DNA from: Neofusicoccum parvum
Taxonomy: Eukaryota; Ascomycota; Dothideomycetes; Botryosphaeriales; Botryosphaeriaceae
Reading direction: 5' to 3'
DNA length: 64,000 bases
Assembly: GCA_020912385.1 (NCBI GenBank)
Contig: CP087210.1
Coordinates: forward strand, 1,674,001 to 1,738,000
Both the position numbers and the translations under genes were made by a program. The notes under the pieces are model-generated. The model was not told where the DNA came from, searched no databases, and saw only the letters and a program-made list of their open reading frames with translations. This document shows, piece by piece, positions 33,194 to 45,144 of the stretch (the stretch's first letter is position 1; every line of letters begins with the position of its first letter).

Positions 33194-36100
33194 ATGGCCC
33201 AAGACCCTCCTCCGCCGCCGCCTGCGCCACCACCCCTGCCGCCCCAGCGCCAGGTAGGAGCCCTCGCGACCCGCCATGCTCGTGATCTGATCTGCTTCCC
33301 CAGGCCGCGCGCAATGCCTTCACCAAGTTCGCCCAGTCCTTTACCTCTTACGGCTCGCGCCCGCCCAGCGCGCAGCAAGCCCGTCCCGACAGCCAGCGCC
33401 CGCCGCTCGCCCCCAGAATCCCCGGGTGCGTCGTGTGATGCGCCGAATTGATCGCTGGTACCCGCTGCTGACCCCCGCCAGCCTGAGCTCGCTGTCGTCG
33501 CAAGATGCAAGCCACAAGACCGGCCTTGACATCAGCGCCGTCCACATCAATCACGAGCGGACACATGCCATCCTCGCTGGCAGAGAGATCCTCAAGACCG
33601 TCCGCATCACTGGCACCAAGTGTGCCGAGGAGACCAACCTGCGCGCCGCCATCATCAACTATGCTTCCCACCACCAGGCCGGCGCCCCCTCCGCGCCAAC
33701 CAGGCACCGCGACACGCTCGAGATCCACGACGTCAAGTGGTCGCATGGCAACTACAGCTCGCACATTGCCACCGCCGCCGCCAATGGCAAGGTCGTGCTG
33801 TACGATCTCAATCGCACCGGCGTCGAGCTGGCCCAGCTGCACGAGCACCATCGCCAGGTCCACAAGCTGGCCTTCAACCCGCACCAGGGCTACCTGCTGC
33901 TGTCGGGCAGCCGCGACGCCACCGCCCGCCTCTGGGACTTGCGCGACATGAAGAAGGACGTCATGTCCTGCCCCAGCCGCGACCGCTACTCGGGCCAGAG
34001 CGAGGGCATCCGCGACATCAAGTGGTCGCCGACCGACGGTGTCGAGTTTGCCTTTGGCACCGAGAACGGCGTCATCCAGAGGTGGGACTACCGCATGAAT
34101 CGTGCCCCGAAACTCAAGATCAATGCCCATGACAAAACCTGCTACGCCATAGACTGGCATCCCGACGGGAAGCATCTTGCCAGTGCGAGTGCAGACCGGT
34201 CAGTCAGGATCTGGGATTTTTCATCAGACCAGCGCCGTCAAAAGCCCGCGTGGATCATCCGCACGCCCTATCCCGTCTTCAACGCTCAGTGGAGGCCTCC
34301 TTTCTGCTCTGCGGATCAAGAGCATGGAGCGTGGCAATGCACGCAACTCGTAACTGCATACGATCGGGACCACCCGGTCGTGCATGTGTGGGACTTCCGT
34401 CGCCCCTCCCTGCCGTTTAGAGAAATATCCCTCTATCAGACAGCGCCGACAGACCTGCTGTGGCGCTCTCGTGACCTGCTCTGGACTGTCGGACGCGAGG
34501 GTATCTTTACCCAGTCAGACGTGCATTTCGCCCCGAAGGTAGTCGACAGGCGCAATATGTCCTCGTTTGCTGTCTCCTCAACTGGCGACATCGGCGCCTT
34601 CTCCCAGCAACGTGTGCGCCGACGAGCCTCCGGAGGCTACGACTCAGACGAGACCTTCACCACCGACGGACGAACAAAACGCGAACTGTCTGACAAGAGC
34701 AGCCTCCCAAGGAGCTCGGCAGATGACAGCATTGATGACAGCTTCCTCAGCTCATCGTACAAGCGCCACCATGGCCGAACGTCGAGTAACCGGTCGACAA
34801 AGTCCATAAGCAGCACGCCTCCCACGTCGGACAACCCTGGCAAAATGCTTTTTTTGAGTGACTCCCTTGCTAACCAGAGGCACTCATTCACGCCGAATCA
34901 GGTTGCTCTCCGCGGCGTTATACCAGGATCGATTAACGTCCCTCTATTTACGTTTCTCGCACAGAAGTACAACACGATCGCGATCGAGGATCCGCCGACG
35001 GTCCAGTCGTTTCAAACCCTCCAGAAAGTGTTCGATGCAAACGCAGAGTATGCCCAGAAAGCTGGCAATCATCGATTGGCGAACTCGTGGAGGGTGGTGG
35101 GTCAAACTGTATCGGATGCGGTGCAACAACGGGCCGCTGCAAATCAACGGCGGAGACTCGAGCAGAAGCCATCAACTCCGGCCAAGCCACTTCCGTCAGC
35201 GGTGAGCAACGCTTTATTGACAGAGAAGAAAGAGCAGGAGCTGCTTCCTATCCCTGCAGTGCGAGCGATCTACGGCGCAGACGGGCATGCCCAGACTGCA
35301 GCCGACAGCTCGTCACAGGTACCAACGCCGATCGCCCGCCCGATAAATCCGCCTAAGGCCTCGACGCATGTGGACCAGAACGCTCTCCCAGATCCAGAAC
35401 ACGACGAAGCTTTAGCACTGCCCCCCTCCCTTGTAGACAGATCTGCCCAAATAGGCGGCCAAGGCCAGGCGGAAGCCTCATCCCGGCGTCAGGCGCGTCG
35501 TCCAAGCGTTGCGCACCCTTCGTGGCCCCTTGCGGCCAACGATCTCGATGAGCGACGGGCCATGATGGGCAGCTATAGGGCGCAGCCGCGCATCCCTCTG
35601 AGTCTGGAGCCCTATGGCAGCAGCCCTGCTGTGAATGGGCGCCCGGATTTTGACCGGCATAATTCTGGGGAGAGCTTTGCCATGTTCTCTGCATCGACTG
35701 ATTCGCATGGATTATCTGTTCCAGGCTCTTTCGCCAGCGGTAGATCCCCGTCGCACGCGCAGGATGCGGAGTCCTTGCAGGACCGTTGGGACCACCAAAG
35801 CAGTGGACCAGCCTTCTCGAGCTTCGGCAACGGCGCCACATCCACCAGTGGGCCAGACGCGTACATAGTGTCACCGGGTGGCTTTGGTGCTGACGTGCAT
35901 AAGGTGCGTACACCGGTTTCGTCACACCTCTCTGACTCGGCTAAACGTGTTCTTCACGCATGCGCCACATTCTCAACACTGACTTGCGCCCAGGGACCCC
36001 CGCCGCGCATCAATTTTGATGATTCGGTTCCGGACCACGGGAACCTTAGTAGCAGTGCTAGCGAGCAAGGACGCATTGCGCACGAGGCCATAGCTCCAAG

Positions 36101-37886
36101 CATCGCGAACATCAAGGCCAATGCCAACGTCATCAGCTCGAGCTCGGAGCAAAGCAGGGCGATTCATGATATTGAGACGCTACGCAAGCATAATCTGCTC
36201 ATGCGCAACTCCAGCTCTGAGTCTGACGCCTTCACAAGCACCCATGGCAGCTTCTCGGAAGCCTCTGTGAGCAACTTCGACGTTATGGAAGCCAGCGGCA
36301 CCATTGTGCCCGATGGACCAGCTGACATTCCTTCTCCCAAATTTCCCCCTCCTCCCTCGTTGCTGCATGAGCCCATCAGTGCGCCTGCCGCAATCGAGAC
36401 AGCAGACGTGGATAGCGAGGCTCTCATTCTGTCCGATTTCCTCTCTAAGCATGAGAGTGTGGACAGCGAGCTCGGTGCCCCGTTCCCGCTCATAGACATG
36501 CTTCGATGGCTTCTTGATTTCCACACCAGCACACTGTCTGATGCGCAAACCGTATCGATTATGCTTCTTCTCATCTCTGACTTCCTCCCGCACACTCACC
36601 CTCTCGCGGATTCCGTAACTTCGACCCTTCTTAACCAGTATGCAGACCATCTCCACTCTCTCAGCATGTCGCCTGCTCAAATACGCGCAATCCTTAACTC
36701 GCAACTAGCGCCACTCACACGTACTGGAATCAACCCCTTACAAGCTGAATCGATCTTGCAAACGTATCACACGCAACTCCTCTCGCTTGGCCTCTTCAAT
36801 GCCGCTGCGTCCCTCCGACGAGTTGCGTATCCAACATATCCGGCTGTGTATGAGCAGGCCCTCCAGGAGACCCAGGTTGGATTACGATGCACACAGTGTA
36901 AGAACCCGATCAACAATCCAGGCGACAAGACGCTGTGCGAGAACTGTAAGGGACGGCAAGCGCCATGCCCCGTCTGCTGGAGTACGTTACCACCACCGGA
37001 CATAACGCCGCTTGCCGCACCCAAGAAGCGAAGCAAAAGCCGGAACAGGGCGAAAGGCCACCAGCACAGTGCAAGCGTGAGCAGCATTACCATTCCCCGG
37101 TCCACGACGAAAAATAAGGCGACCAACGGCGGCCGGCACAGCCACACGCCTTCGGACGCTTCCCTGTCGATTTATCGCACGGCTACAACAACGACGGCAA
37201 CATCGGCAACATCCGGCACCGGTGAGCCCGCGCTTATTTCGACTGCCGCGACTAGCAACATTGCCGCCACTTCCTCGACATCCTTGCCACCCTTGCCACC
37301 CGTACTCTACTCTGCCTGCGCCACCTGTGGCCACACAGCCCACACAGCCTGCCTCCGTGCCTGGCACGTGGACACGAACTTCTCGCTCGGCGCATGCCCT
37401 GTGAACGGTTGCCTGTGCGACTGCGTGCGCGGACCGCTCCGCAACGAGAAACTCGAGGAAATCAAGCGGCGCAAAGCCGGCGAAGAGCGCGGCCGTGTTC
37501 GAGATGATGGTCGCAGAGTCCGGGATAGCGGTGCCGCCATGAGAGCTGCGGCATTGGCCACCCGTGGAGGCGCCGTCGGCGTAGTCGGGGAAAGAGCTGC
37601 CGGAGCTGGCGACAAGAGCGCTGCTGCCTTTGGAGGCGGAGGCGGAGGCGGAGGTGGTGTCGGCGGCGGCTCGGCGTTCGGAGCTGCGGCGGTGGCGACT
37701 GGACCGACGAGGGCGGTGGGGCTCACGAGGACGGGTAGCGAGAGGAGTGAGAGTCAGAGGGGGCGGGGCATGGATAGGGACCAGGGAGGGAAACTGGAAA
37801 CGAGAGATGACAGTAGTGCAGGTATCGCAACGGCCGGTGGTGGGAGAAGAGTGAGGCTCGTAGAGCCGTCCGGGAGGAGTACTTGA
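33194..37886 (+). CDS. RTC1: Rtc1/WDR24-like WD40 protein (SEA/GATOR2 complex)
   Basis: Exons 33194-33253, 33304-33425 and 33482-37886 (1528 aa). Rtc1 (Sea2; WDR24 in animals) is part of the vacuolar SEACAT/GATOR2 assembly that relieves inhibition of TORC1. After a Pro-rich start come WD40 repeats visible as HDVKWSHGNYSSHIAT, LSGSRDATARLWDLRD, KWSPTDGVEFAFGTENG and LASASADRSVRIWDFS. The middle is long and disordered. The C-terminal Cys/His region (RCTQCKNPI, LCENCKG, CPVCWS, CATCGHTAH, CPVNGCLCDC) is the zinc-binding RING-like module of WDR24. The last ~90 residues are Gly/Arg/Ala-rich. A 90-bp stretch (35904-35993) has a gtgcgt donor, a CTGAC branch-like site and a cag end and stays in frame, so it may be an intron (1498 aa then). 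Confidence 0.93.
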
Positions 37887-38483
37887 GGGCTTCACGTACT
37901 ATGCATACTGTTTGTGTATATCTCTCGCACATATTTTTGGAGCGTTGAACAAATTGGTGCTGACGTAGTGGGTCGTGAAAGAAAGTGACGTCGTCGAACC
38001 AACTACGTGTTGTTGATAGACAGCTGAACAGATCTGGTCGGTGAATCAAAATACATTTACATCCCGACGAGACGCTTCAACTCCCTATACATGTACCGTC
38101 TTTCACACGCCATGTCCGCTGGAGGACCTCTCTCGGTACCGCCGTCATGGGAGCTTTTACCACGGTGGTTTGTCCGGCAAGACCTCGACGTGCCGGCTGT
38201 TGTCATTTGTGAGGAAGACGGCCGCATGAAGAAGCCACTCGCATTCAGTTTTCATCTTGAACCCCACCAGTGCAAGTAGACGCAACATTTCGCTTAAAGC
38301 CCCTCTGTCCTTCAGCGCATATATTATCACAAGTTCTACCGGAGTCTCTGAACCCAAACTTCCTCTCTCCGTCCTTCCGATCACGCAATAACCTACTCAA
38401 ACTCTTCTACAAATATCCGAACACTGGACTTTCAACAGTAAGAACCCTCCTCACACTTTACTCTCCCACTCACACGACCTCAG
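37887..38483. other. Intergenic, RTC1 to Cys-rich secreted protein
   Basis: About 600 bp. The RTC1 3' UTR and the promoter of the small secreted protein are expected here. No supported coding region. Confidence 0.5.
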
Positions 38484-38897
38484 ATGACGCCTCCTCAGTT
38501 CATCCTCCTCGCCCTCGGCCTAACCGCCAGGCTGGCCGCGGGCTTCGTGGTCATTCCCGGTCTGGGCTCCAGCCCCCGCGCTTCACTCGTCAACCGCGCT
38601 GCCGCCGCCGCCGCTGCTCCGACTGCGCTCCCTGACCAGGCTGGCGAGAGCATCCGCGGCTGCATAGACCACGAGTGCGACTGGGCCACCGGTTTCGAGG
38701 TAACGTCACTCGCATACACATTTCCGAGGGAGCAGGGCTGACCGCGTCATGCGTGGCAGGGTGCCGGCAAGGATGCTTGTGTCTCCGCTTGCGACGGCAT
38801 CTTCCACGAGGACACTTGCCTCGACTCACTCTGCGTTGAGCGGCATGACCACGAGTCTCCCTGCGGCAAGTGCTTCTGCACCTGTGGTCCCTCGTGA
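38484..38897 (+). CDS. Small secreted ten-cysteine protein, effector-like
   Basis: Exons 38484-38699 and 38760-38897 with a 60-bp gtaacg...cag intron (117 aa). The N-terminus (MTPPQFILLALGLTARLAAG) is a clear signal peptide. A hydrophobic/Ala-rich linker (residues about 20-50) leads to a cysteine-rich module: two Cys in RGCIDHEC and eight in the second exon (KDACVSACDG, EDTCLDSLC, SPCGKCFCTCGPS, which ends the protein). Ten cysteines in about 60 residues suggest a disulfide-knotted apoplastic protein. Size, secretion signal and Cys density meet the usual criteria for candidate effectors or antimicrobial-like proteins, but there is no recognised domain. Splicing is supported because it keeps the frame and makes the Cys pattern continuous; unspliced, the frame ends before eight of the ten cysteines. 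Confidence 0.8.
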
Positions 38898-40204
38898 ACG
38901 GACGGGTGGCTTCGGGCAGGGACTCCCCTGAACGAGGAACGGAGAGAGACATAGGGTCCGCGGCTGAGAATTCGGAGAATTACAAAGTAGCCTTGCGGAA
39001 GATAGGCTTCTCGGAGATGCCGGGGATGGCTTGGCGGTGTGGTAGGTCAGCAGAAGATAGGAGATCGTTTCAAAGGCATGTTTGAGGAAGCTTTTGAGCG
39101 CATTACTTGGTGAACCTGTTCTGCGGTACCATGTCGATGGAACTGGTGATTCTACAATGCAGCAATCCTCCGTCACATTAGAAATTGTCTTGGAACCAAG
39201 ATCATTCCGCTGAACGCGGACCTTAACCCACCCAATCTGAAGAATACGGGACTAGAATACGCGGTATTTCCCGACAACACTCTCACAAACGCTCAGGATC
39301 ACTGACTGCCATATGATGTCATTTCGGCGGAGGCTCGGCCAGGCGCCCTATAACATCATCAATATAGTTTAGTGCATTAGAATCGGATCTAATAGCTATT
39401 AGTTTATCCGACAACGAACAGGTCGCCGCGTACCTGCATTAGCTTGAGTTTACCCTGCGTTTTTGCCGTCCTACGTTGAGCATGCGACCACCTTCCGCTT
39501 TCGGTCACTAAGAGATGGTCGAACTCGGCAGATGGCCAGCTCAAAGAATGACCTCTTTACTTGGTGTGGTTGGATAGAACTTACCTGAGAGCAATCAGAA
39601 CTGCTTTCAGGCTTAATTTTGGCTATGATTTGCTCGGTAAGACGTTGCATCGGCCCAGGAGGTTGGAAGAGGATGTTGGCGATCGGCATATTGGAGATAT
39701 GAAAACACCATCTCCTAGTCTTTAGAGAGACTTTGTTGAAATGGGTGTTTCAAGATTATATATCTTCTGTGTGTAGTCTATACGGCCGGAAGAGGACACT
39801 GGGGGACTCAGAAATGTCGCCACACGTCTGGAGTAGACAGAAACAAAATGAATTTTCAGCAACATCGAGCCACCAAGTGAAGTTAAACAGCCCAGTAACA
39901 TTCTCGTGCTATGGGTGGAAAGTGGCTGGCGGTGCAGCTGCAGCGTTGAAAAGGCCATATTCTTTGATGAAGTCCGACACAAAGACGGGCCAACCAGCAG
40001 CCCCGAGCTCATAAAGAACGCCAAGTAATAAAATCGCTGCTTGCATCTCAGCACTTCAAAGAAAACAATGAAGAGCAGCCCCCTCAAAAGAAAAGGCTTT
40101 CAGACCAGCTACCTTGACGACCGATACATCCCTCAGGGATCGAGCATCCTCCCAGCAGTTTGAGAGTTCAGTCCAACCTCCAAATCCATCCTCAACTCCC
40201 AACA
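38898..40204. other. AT-richer intergenic region
   Basis: About 1.3 kb, more AT-rich than its surroundings, without supported genes. It holds an imperfect palindrome at about 39385-39411 built on ctaatagctattag. The minus frames at 39471-39689 and 39722-40087 have no motifs. Confidence 0.45.
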
Positions 40205-41134
40205 ATGTCCCTATTCGGCAGCACCTACCAGCTCAACGGGCCAATCGAGCCAATCCGCCACGCCCCGTCCAGCAGGCGCTTCGGCCACGGCCGCGAAGCC
40301 CGCGAGCCGCGCCCATCACGCCGCGCCAAACCCGCCCCCAGCGCGCCCCTCGGCATCGTCAGAGGCAGCAGGGCGCCGCGCCTCCCACGCCCGCCGGAGG
40401 GAGCCAAAGCGACCCCGAAGCCGCCCTCGGCCGCGAGCAGCCGACGCCCATCCCTCCAACCCTCCCGACCATCTCCCCGCAGCGCCGCCCGACCCCCGTC
40501 CTTCTCCGCCTTCTTGAAGAGCGCGCCGCCCGCGCCGCGTCGAGCTGCAACCCGCACCTCGAGCCTTTCTGCGCAGAGCCCTAGCGCTGGGCCGGCAAGC
40601 CGGTTCTTCGGCCGCGCCCCGCCCTCGAATGCGGAGGAAGATGACGAGGAGGAGGAGGATGACGAGGATGAGGAGGAGCGCGAGCAGCACCGGCAGGAGA
40701 AGAACAACAACGCCGACATCAGACGCATCCTCGAGCTCGACGACTTGGCCTCCGCGCCGCGCGACCGGGTCTACCGCCGCCGCCGGCACGAGCTGCCCGG
40801 GTTGGAGGCGCGCCTGGGCCTTGCGCTCGACGACGACGACGACCACCGCTACGACGAGGTGGTCAGGGGCCTGCTGGGCGCGCTGCCGCCGCCGCCATCG
40901 GTGCGCCGCGTCGACGCCGTCGCGACGAGCTGCCCCGCCGCGCGCTCGTCCTCGTCCTTGTCCTCGTCCTCCTCCTGCTGGCCGGCGAGGCGGGCCCTGC
41001 GGCGGGAGGGGCGCGTCGTGGACTGGCTGCGGGAGGGGAGGCCGGGTCTGCGGGTCGAGGTCGCCAGGGTGCCCGGGCCGCCGACGGGGGGTTCTTCCTG
41101 CGCGAAGGGTTTCGATACCTGGGCTTGGCGGTGA
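40205..41134 (+). CDS. Low-complexity hypothetical protein (309 aa)
   Basis: ATG at 40205 gives MSLFGSTYQLNGPIEPIRHA. A Pro/Arg/Ser-rich basic segment with SFSAFLKSAPPAP and SRFFGRAP follows, then an uninterrupted acidic block (about residues 150-165). Next is a more regular charged part (ADIRRILELDDLASAPRDRV, ELPGLEARLGLALDDDDD, EVVRGLLGALPPPP) and an Arg-rich end. No signal peptide or membrane segment. The charged, helix-like second half and the single long frame suggest a real, mostly disordered, perhaps nuclear protein, but high GC content alone can open frames like this, so confidence is moderate. Confidence 0.5.
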   Translation: MSLFGSTYQLNGPIEPIRHAPSSRRFGHGREAREPRPSRRAKPAPSAPLGIVRGSRAPRLPRPPEGAKATPKPPSAASSRRPSLQPSRPSPRSAARPPSFSAFLKSAPPAPRRAATRTSSLSAQSPSAGPASRFFGRAPPSNAEEDDEEEEDDEDEEEREQHRQEKNNNADIRRILELDDLASAPRDRVYRRRRHELPGLEARLGLALDDDDDHRYDEVVRGLLGALPPPPSVRRVDAVATSCPAARSSSSLSSSSSCWPARRALRREGRVVDWLREGRPGLRVEVARVPGPPTGGSSCAKGFDTWAWR

Positions 41135-42073
41135 GGGAGGGAGTCTGCGAGGAGGGGAAGGAGGCGAGGTCCGGGAAGGGGAGGGAGAGTTGGAAAATTG
41201 GTAGTGATTTTGGGTAGTTGCTTTGCTCTATCGGCTACTGGACGTTTGTCAGCGGTTCCTTTTCCAATTTGATCAGACTCTACACTGGAAGCTCGGGCTC
41301 ATGATCGGACGTGCTGATGGCATCCGGAGAAGGCAATATCTCCAGGATGACCGCGTTTGTTCGTTGATTCTCCTTCGCCACACTGTTGTTCTTGTCAGTG
41401 ATAAAGGAACTGGCTGGTCTGGGTTGTAAGGTAGAAACCTACTCACCCCTGAACAGCCCAGCGAGCACCCCTCTCAAAGACAAATATACACGTAGTGTTG
41501 CTTCGTACCTCAGGCCTTGTGGGCAATAGTAACTTCTACAGGTGCTGGACGCGACAATCTGCTCGATCTGGTCATCACTTCTGCAATCTCGTGAACGTTT
41601 CTCTGAGCCAACGAATGGATAGATTCAATGTGGTGCTCTGCTCCTCCTCTGATTACGACGATCAATATGTGTCGACGAACAATGTACATGAACGGTGACT
41701 CTTCGAGCCGTCCTTTTTCTTCTCCTCCTGATTCATTACCACTTTCGCCCCTTACCATGCCAATGCTTGCGCTCTGTTCAATCCATCAAATCAATAAAAA
41801 AAAACCGTTAACGTCAACATGCGGCTGAATGCCAGGGGCATTCGCCGGATCCAAGGAACGTCTGGTGGTATCATGCTCTTTCCGAAACGGCTCCAAAAGA
41901 ATGCTGCTGACCATGCAGCCTAGATAATCATAAAAAAACGAGATATGGCGGGGACGAAGGCCAACAACATCCAGGATATTATGGACGGCTACGCATTGCA
42001 AGGTTTGCAAATCCGGTCTCCGCAGGTGCCGCAATATCACCAAGAGGCGCGACTCAATCCACTATAAAACAGA
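41135..42073. other. Convergent intergenic region
   Basis: About 940 bp between convergent genes. Mostly AT-rich 3' UTR-like sequence with short A runs near 41797 and 41932. Nothing coding is supported. Confidence 0.5.
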
Positions 42074-43616
42074 TTACAACATCAGCAGGCATGCAAAAGC
42101 AGCAACAAAAGCAATGACGCTGGCACCAACACCCTGGAGGCCCGATGGTGCGTCACTGCTGTTGCTGGAGCTAGTGCCCTGGTCGAAGCTCGACGACCCC
42201 GAGCTCGAGCTGGAGCTGGAGGAACTGCCGTCGCTGCTGGTGGTGCCGCTGCTGGAGCTGTCAGACCCGTCGGAGCTCTGGACGGTACCGGAATCACCGC
42301 GGTTGCCGCCACCGCTCATGCCAGGAACGGACTCGGGCGCGGCCTCGGTGCTAGAGGCGGAAGAGCTGGAGCTGGTCTTGCTGGCGGTGCCGGAGGCTGA
42401 GGAAGAGGCCTTGCCCTTGTCCGGGTCTTCGCCGGTGGCCTGCAGAGAGCCGAGAATGACCTGCTTGTCGGTGATTTCGACAGTGTTGTTCGTGCCAGCC
42501 GCGTCGGTGTAAATGTAGGTCTTGGAGCCATCTTCTTTGGCGCCGGACGGCGGGTCGTAGCATTCGACCTCGATGGAGGTGACAGACGCGTAGTAATAGC
42601 CGTTCTGCATGTACTGGCTGTTCCAGTCAACAAGACCACCGGCCCAGTTGATGGTGCCCTCGGCGTTGGAGGGCAGACCGGCGGGCCAGAGCGAAAGCAT
42701 CACACGAGAGGGGGTCTGCGGGTAATCAAAGCGGCCCGAGGTGGTGTTCCAGGTATCCTTGCGGTTGAGCGTACGCATGACGTTGCCGTCAATGGACCAA
42801 GTGAGGGTGTCGGGTTGCCAGTCAATGGTGTATTCGTGCTCATTGTTGACAGTATCGCTGGTCATGGTGAGGTTCTCGCCGTTGTTGTCTGTGGAGTGTT
42901 AGCAACTATTGCTCAAACCATGGCAACGCTCTCTCCCGAAATTCAAGTGCACAGGGGCACATGGCAGCACTTACAGTTGGTGACTCCCTGCGAGTAGAAA
43001 TTGCTCTGGGCGTGGTCGATGTCGACACCAATGAACTCGAAGTCAATTTCGTCTTTCACGTCACTCATCATAATGAAAGCAGTGACAACACCCTTGCCCT
43101 GGGACGTCGTCATCTTGGCGGTGATCTTGCCGTACCACACATAGTGGCTGCTGGCCAGCAAGGTGCCGACGGTGTCCTGGGCCATGGTGAGCAGAACGCC
43201 GCCGTTGTACTGGAGCGGCTTTCCGGTCGCGACCCAGTTGGTCTTGGAGGCATCGCCGAGATACTTCGTGATGTCGGTCACGCCATCCAGGTTGTTGATC
43301 TTGAAGTTGTCGTTGTTGCAGACGGGCGCGGGCACGCACGAGTCGAGCGAGTGCGAGAACAGCGGGTCGCAGCCGCCGAGGCAGTACGCGCCAACACCGC
43401 ACTGGCCGTACTCTGCAAGTTGAAGCGTCAGCGGCGGCTCGCGAGCACGCAGATTGAAACGGGCGGGCAGGGAGGTGACGCACGAGAGCAGCACGGGGAA
43501 TCGGCCGGGCACGGGCTGTTGGGTCCGCAGGTAGGGATGGCGGCGTTGACGTAGGGCACGGCGGCGAGCAGCGTGATAGCTGCCAGCGCAGCAGCAGATG
43601 CGAGCGAGCGGCCCAT
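42074..43616 (-). CDS. GPI-anchored Crh-type transglycosylase (GH16) with chitin-binding module
   Basis: Exons on the minus strand: 43616-43484, 43412-42975 and 42888-42074 (461 aa). Crh enzymes link chitin to beta-glucan in the cell wall. A signal peptide (MGRSLASAAALAAITLLAAV) precedes a CBM18-like cysteine knot (CGPNSPCPADSPCCSQYGQC, then GVGAYCLGGCDP) whose Cys spacing is completed by the first splice. The GH16 core has the catalytic DEIDFEFIG, with Glu166, Asp168 and Glu170. It is followed by WSIDGNVMRTL, FDYPQTPSRVMLSLWPAG and WNSQYMQNGYYYASV. A long Ser-rich stalk ends in a hydrophobic tail (VGASVIAFVAAFACLLML) after small residues, the usual GPI signal. Presence of the binding module is like yeast Crr1/Utr2 rather than Crh1. 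Confidence 0.94.
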
Positions 43617-45144
43617 GGCGGCGGGAGCAGCTATGCGCGCGATACGTGTATGCGGGCGGACCGAATGGCGCTGGGCGTGAAGATGTTGGTTGCACACGCG
43701 GAACCGGGCGGCTGCAGGCGTTTCTTGTTGACGTCGCGCGGCAGGCGGCGTGCGGCGGCGGGCAGGAGCGAGTGTCTGGCAGATATTAAAGCGACAGGAG
43801 GGCGGTGGTCGCGGCAGCAGCACGGACTAGCGAATGGAGTCCCCGGAGCTTGCTGGGCGGAAGTCGAGAGGAGAGCGAGAGGTGAGGAGCAGTGGAGCGG
43901 GCGACGGGCGGCCCAGGGGGCCCACGGCTAAGAAAAGGGCAGCATGTGGGTAGGCGGCGGCTTGTCGAGCCGCGGGCGCGAACCGCATTGGGCCTGTGGA
44001 GGAATGGAGGCAATTAAGGTTGGCTGATAAAGATCGGCCATGCGGAGGATTGCCCTAACCTTAACCTTCCGCGGGATGGCGGGCGCCAGCCCAGGCCGCG
44101 ACAGGCAAAGAGCCCGGCCCAACACGAGCGCACGCTCGCCGCCAGCGCCCTGCAGGATGCGGCGGCGAGCGGCCATTTGTGACGCAAAAATAGGATGTGC
44201 GAGGCCACGATGCCACCTCGCGTTCGGCCACCGCGCGCGCCCGGTCGCTCTCGCCCGGCCGCACGCCGTCCGACGCCGCCAGAGGGCGCCTGACAGACGG
44301 CATTGGCAGGGCCCTGTGGAGAACGCCGCCCAGGAGGGGCCGCCGTTTTGCATTGAGGTCATCGCGCGAATTGCCTTGGACCCTGTGCGCGCACTGCGGC
44401 GCGCCGCACGACTCGCGCACCACCGCGCCTGCCCGCCTGCCAGCCGCGTGACCGCCCGTCTCGCACCACCGAGCACCAGGCACCTTCCGTCGCCCTCTAG
44501 CGCGTTCGCTCCCCAGACCTTGGCCTCAGGCCAGCGCGCCGCGCCCGCCTCCATTGTCAGCATTCCACCACGCCGTGTTTGTGTCTGAATCCCGCAGCAT
44601 TCCTCGAAATTAGCTATTCGCTTATCGCTAAGCCCGCCTGCAGCAATGAACCCATGATGCCAGCCGCCACCCGTGCCGCCGGAATTCCGTGCAGATACTT
44701 TGGAGAAGAAGCTTCCCCATTCTGCCGCGGACCCGGTAAGCAATGATGACAGCCCCTGGAAAAGGAAAGGATGGAAAAGAGAAGGAAAAAGCATAAGCAA
44801 GAAACAGAGCCGCATCCTGCACGTCATCCTTCCGTGCCGCCGAAACAGACGAATACAGTGCAGCCTCCGCGCCCAGACCTCTCAGCACTATTTTACAATC
44901 CATGCCACTCCCATGTCCTTGCCGCCCTTCAATACCCAAGCGGCTTCAGCCGCGCGCCACTGCCCATCTCAGAGAGCTGCCGCCGATGCGCTTGTGCAAC
45001 AAACCCATGAATCTGAACAGGCACTTGGAGCACGCACTCAGATAGAGCCTTCAGCACCATTGCGTCCAGAAAATGACCTTTCTTCTTCTTTCTCTCCCTT
45101 GCTTGCTTACTAACAACCGACAACATCTCAGCTGTGCAGAGAGT
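43617..45144. other. Intergenic, upstream of the Crh gene
   Basis: About 1.5 kb. It should hold the Crh promoter and the 3' UTR of the large protein that ends at 45145. Overlapping Arg/Ala-rich frames on both strands (for example 43928-44827 minus and 44040-44588 plus) show no motif. Confidence 0.45.

Noticed and set aside
43928..44827. 299-aa minus frame upstream of the Crh gene
   Set aside because: No recognisable motif and overlapped by similar frames on the plus strand; likely promoter sequence.
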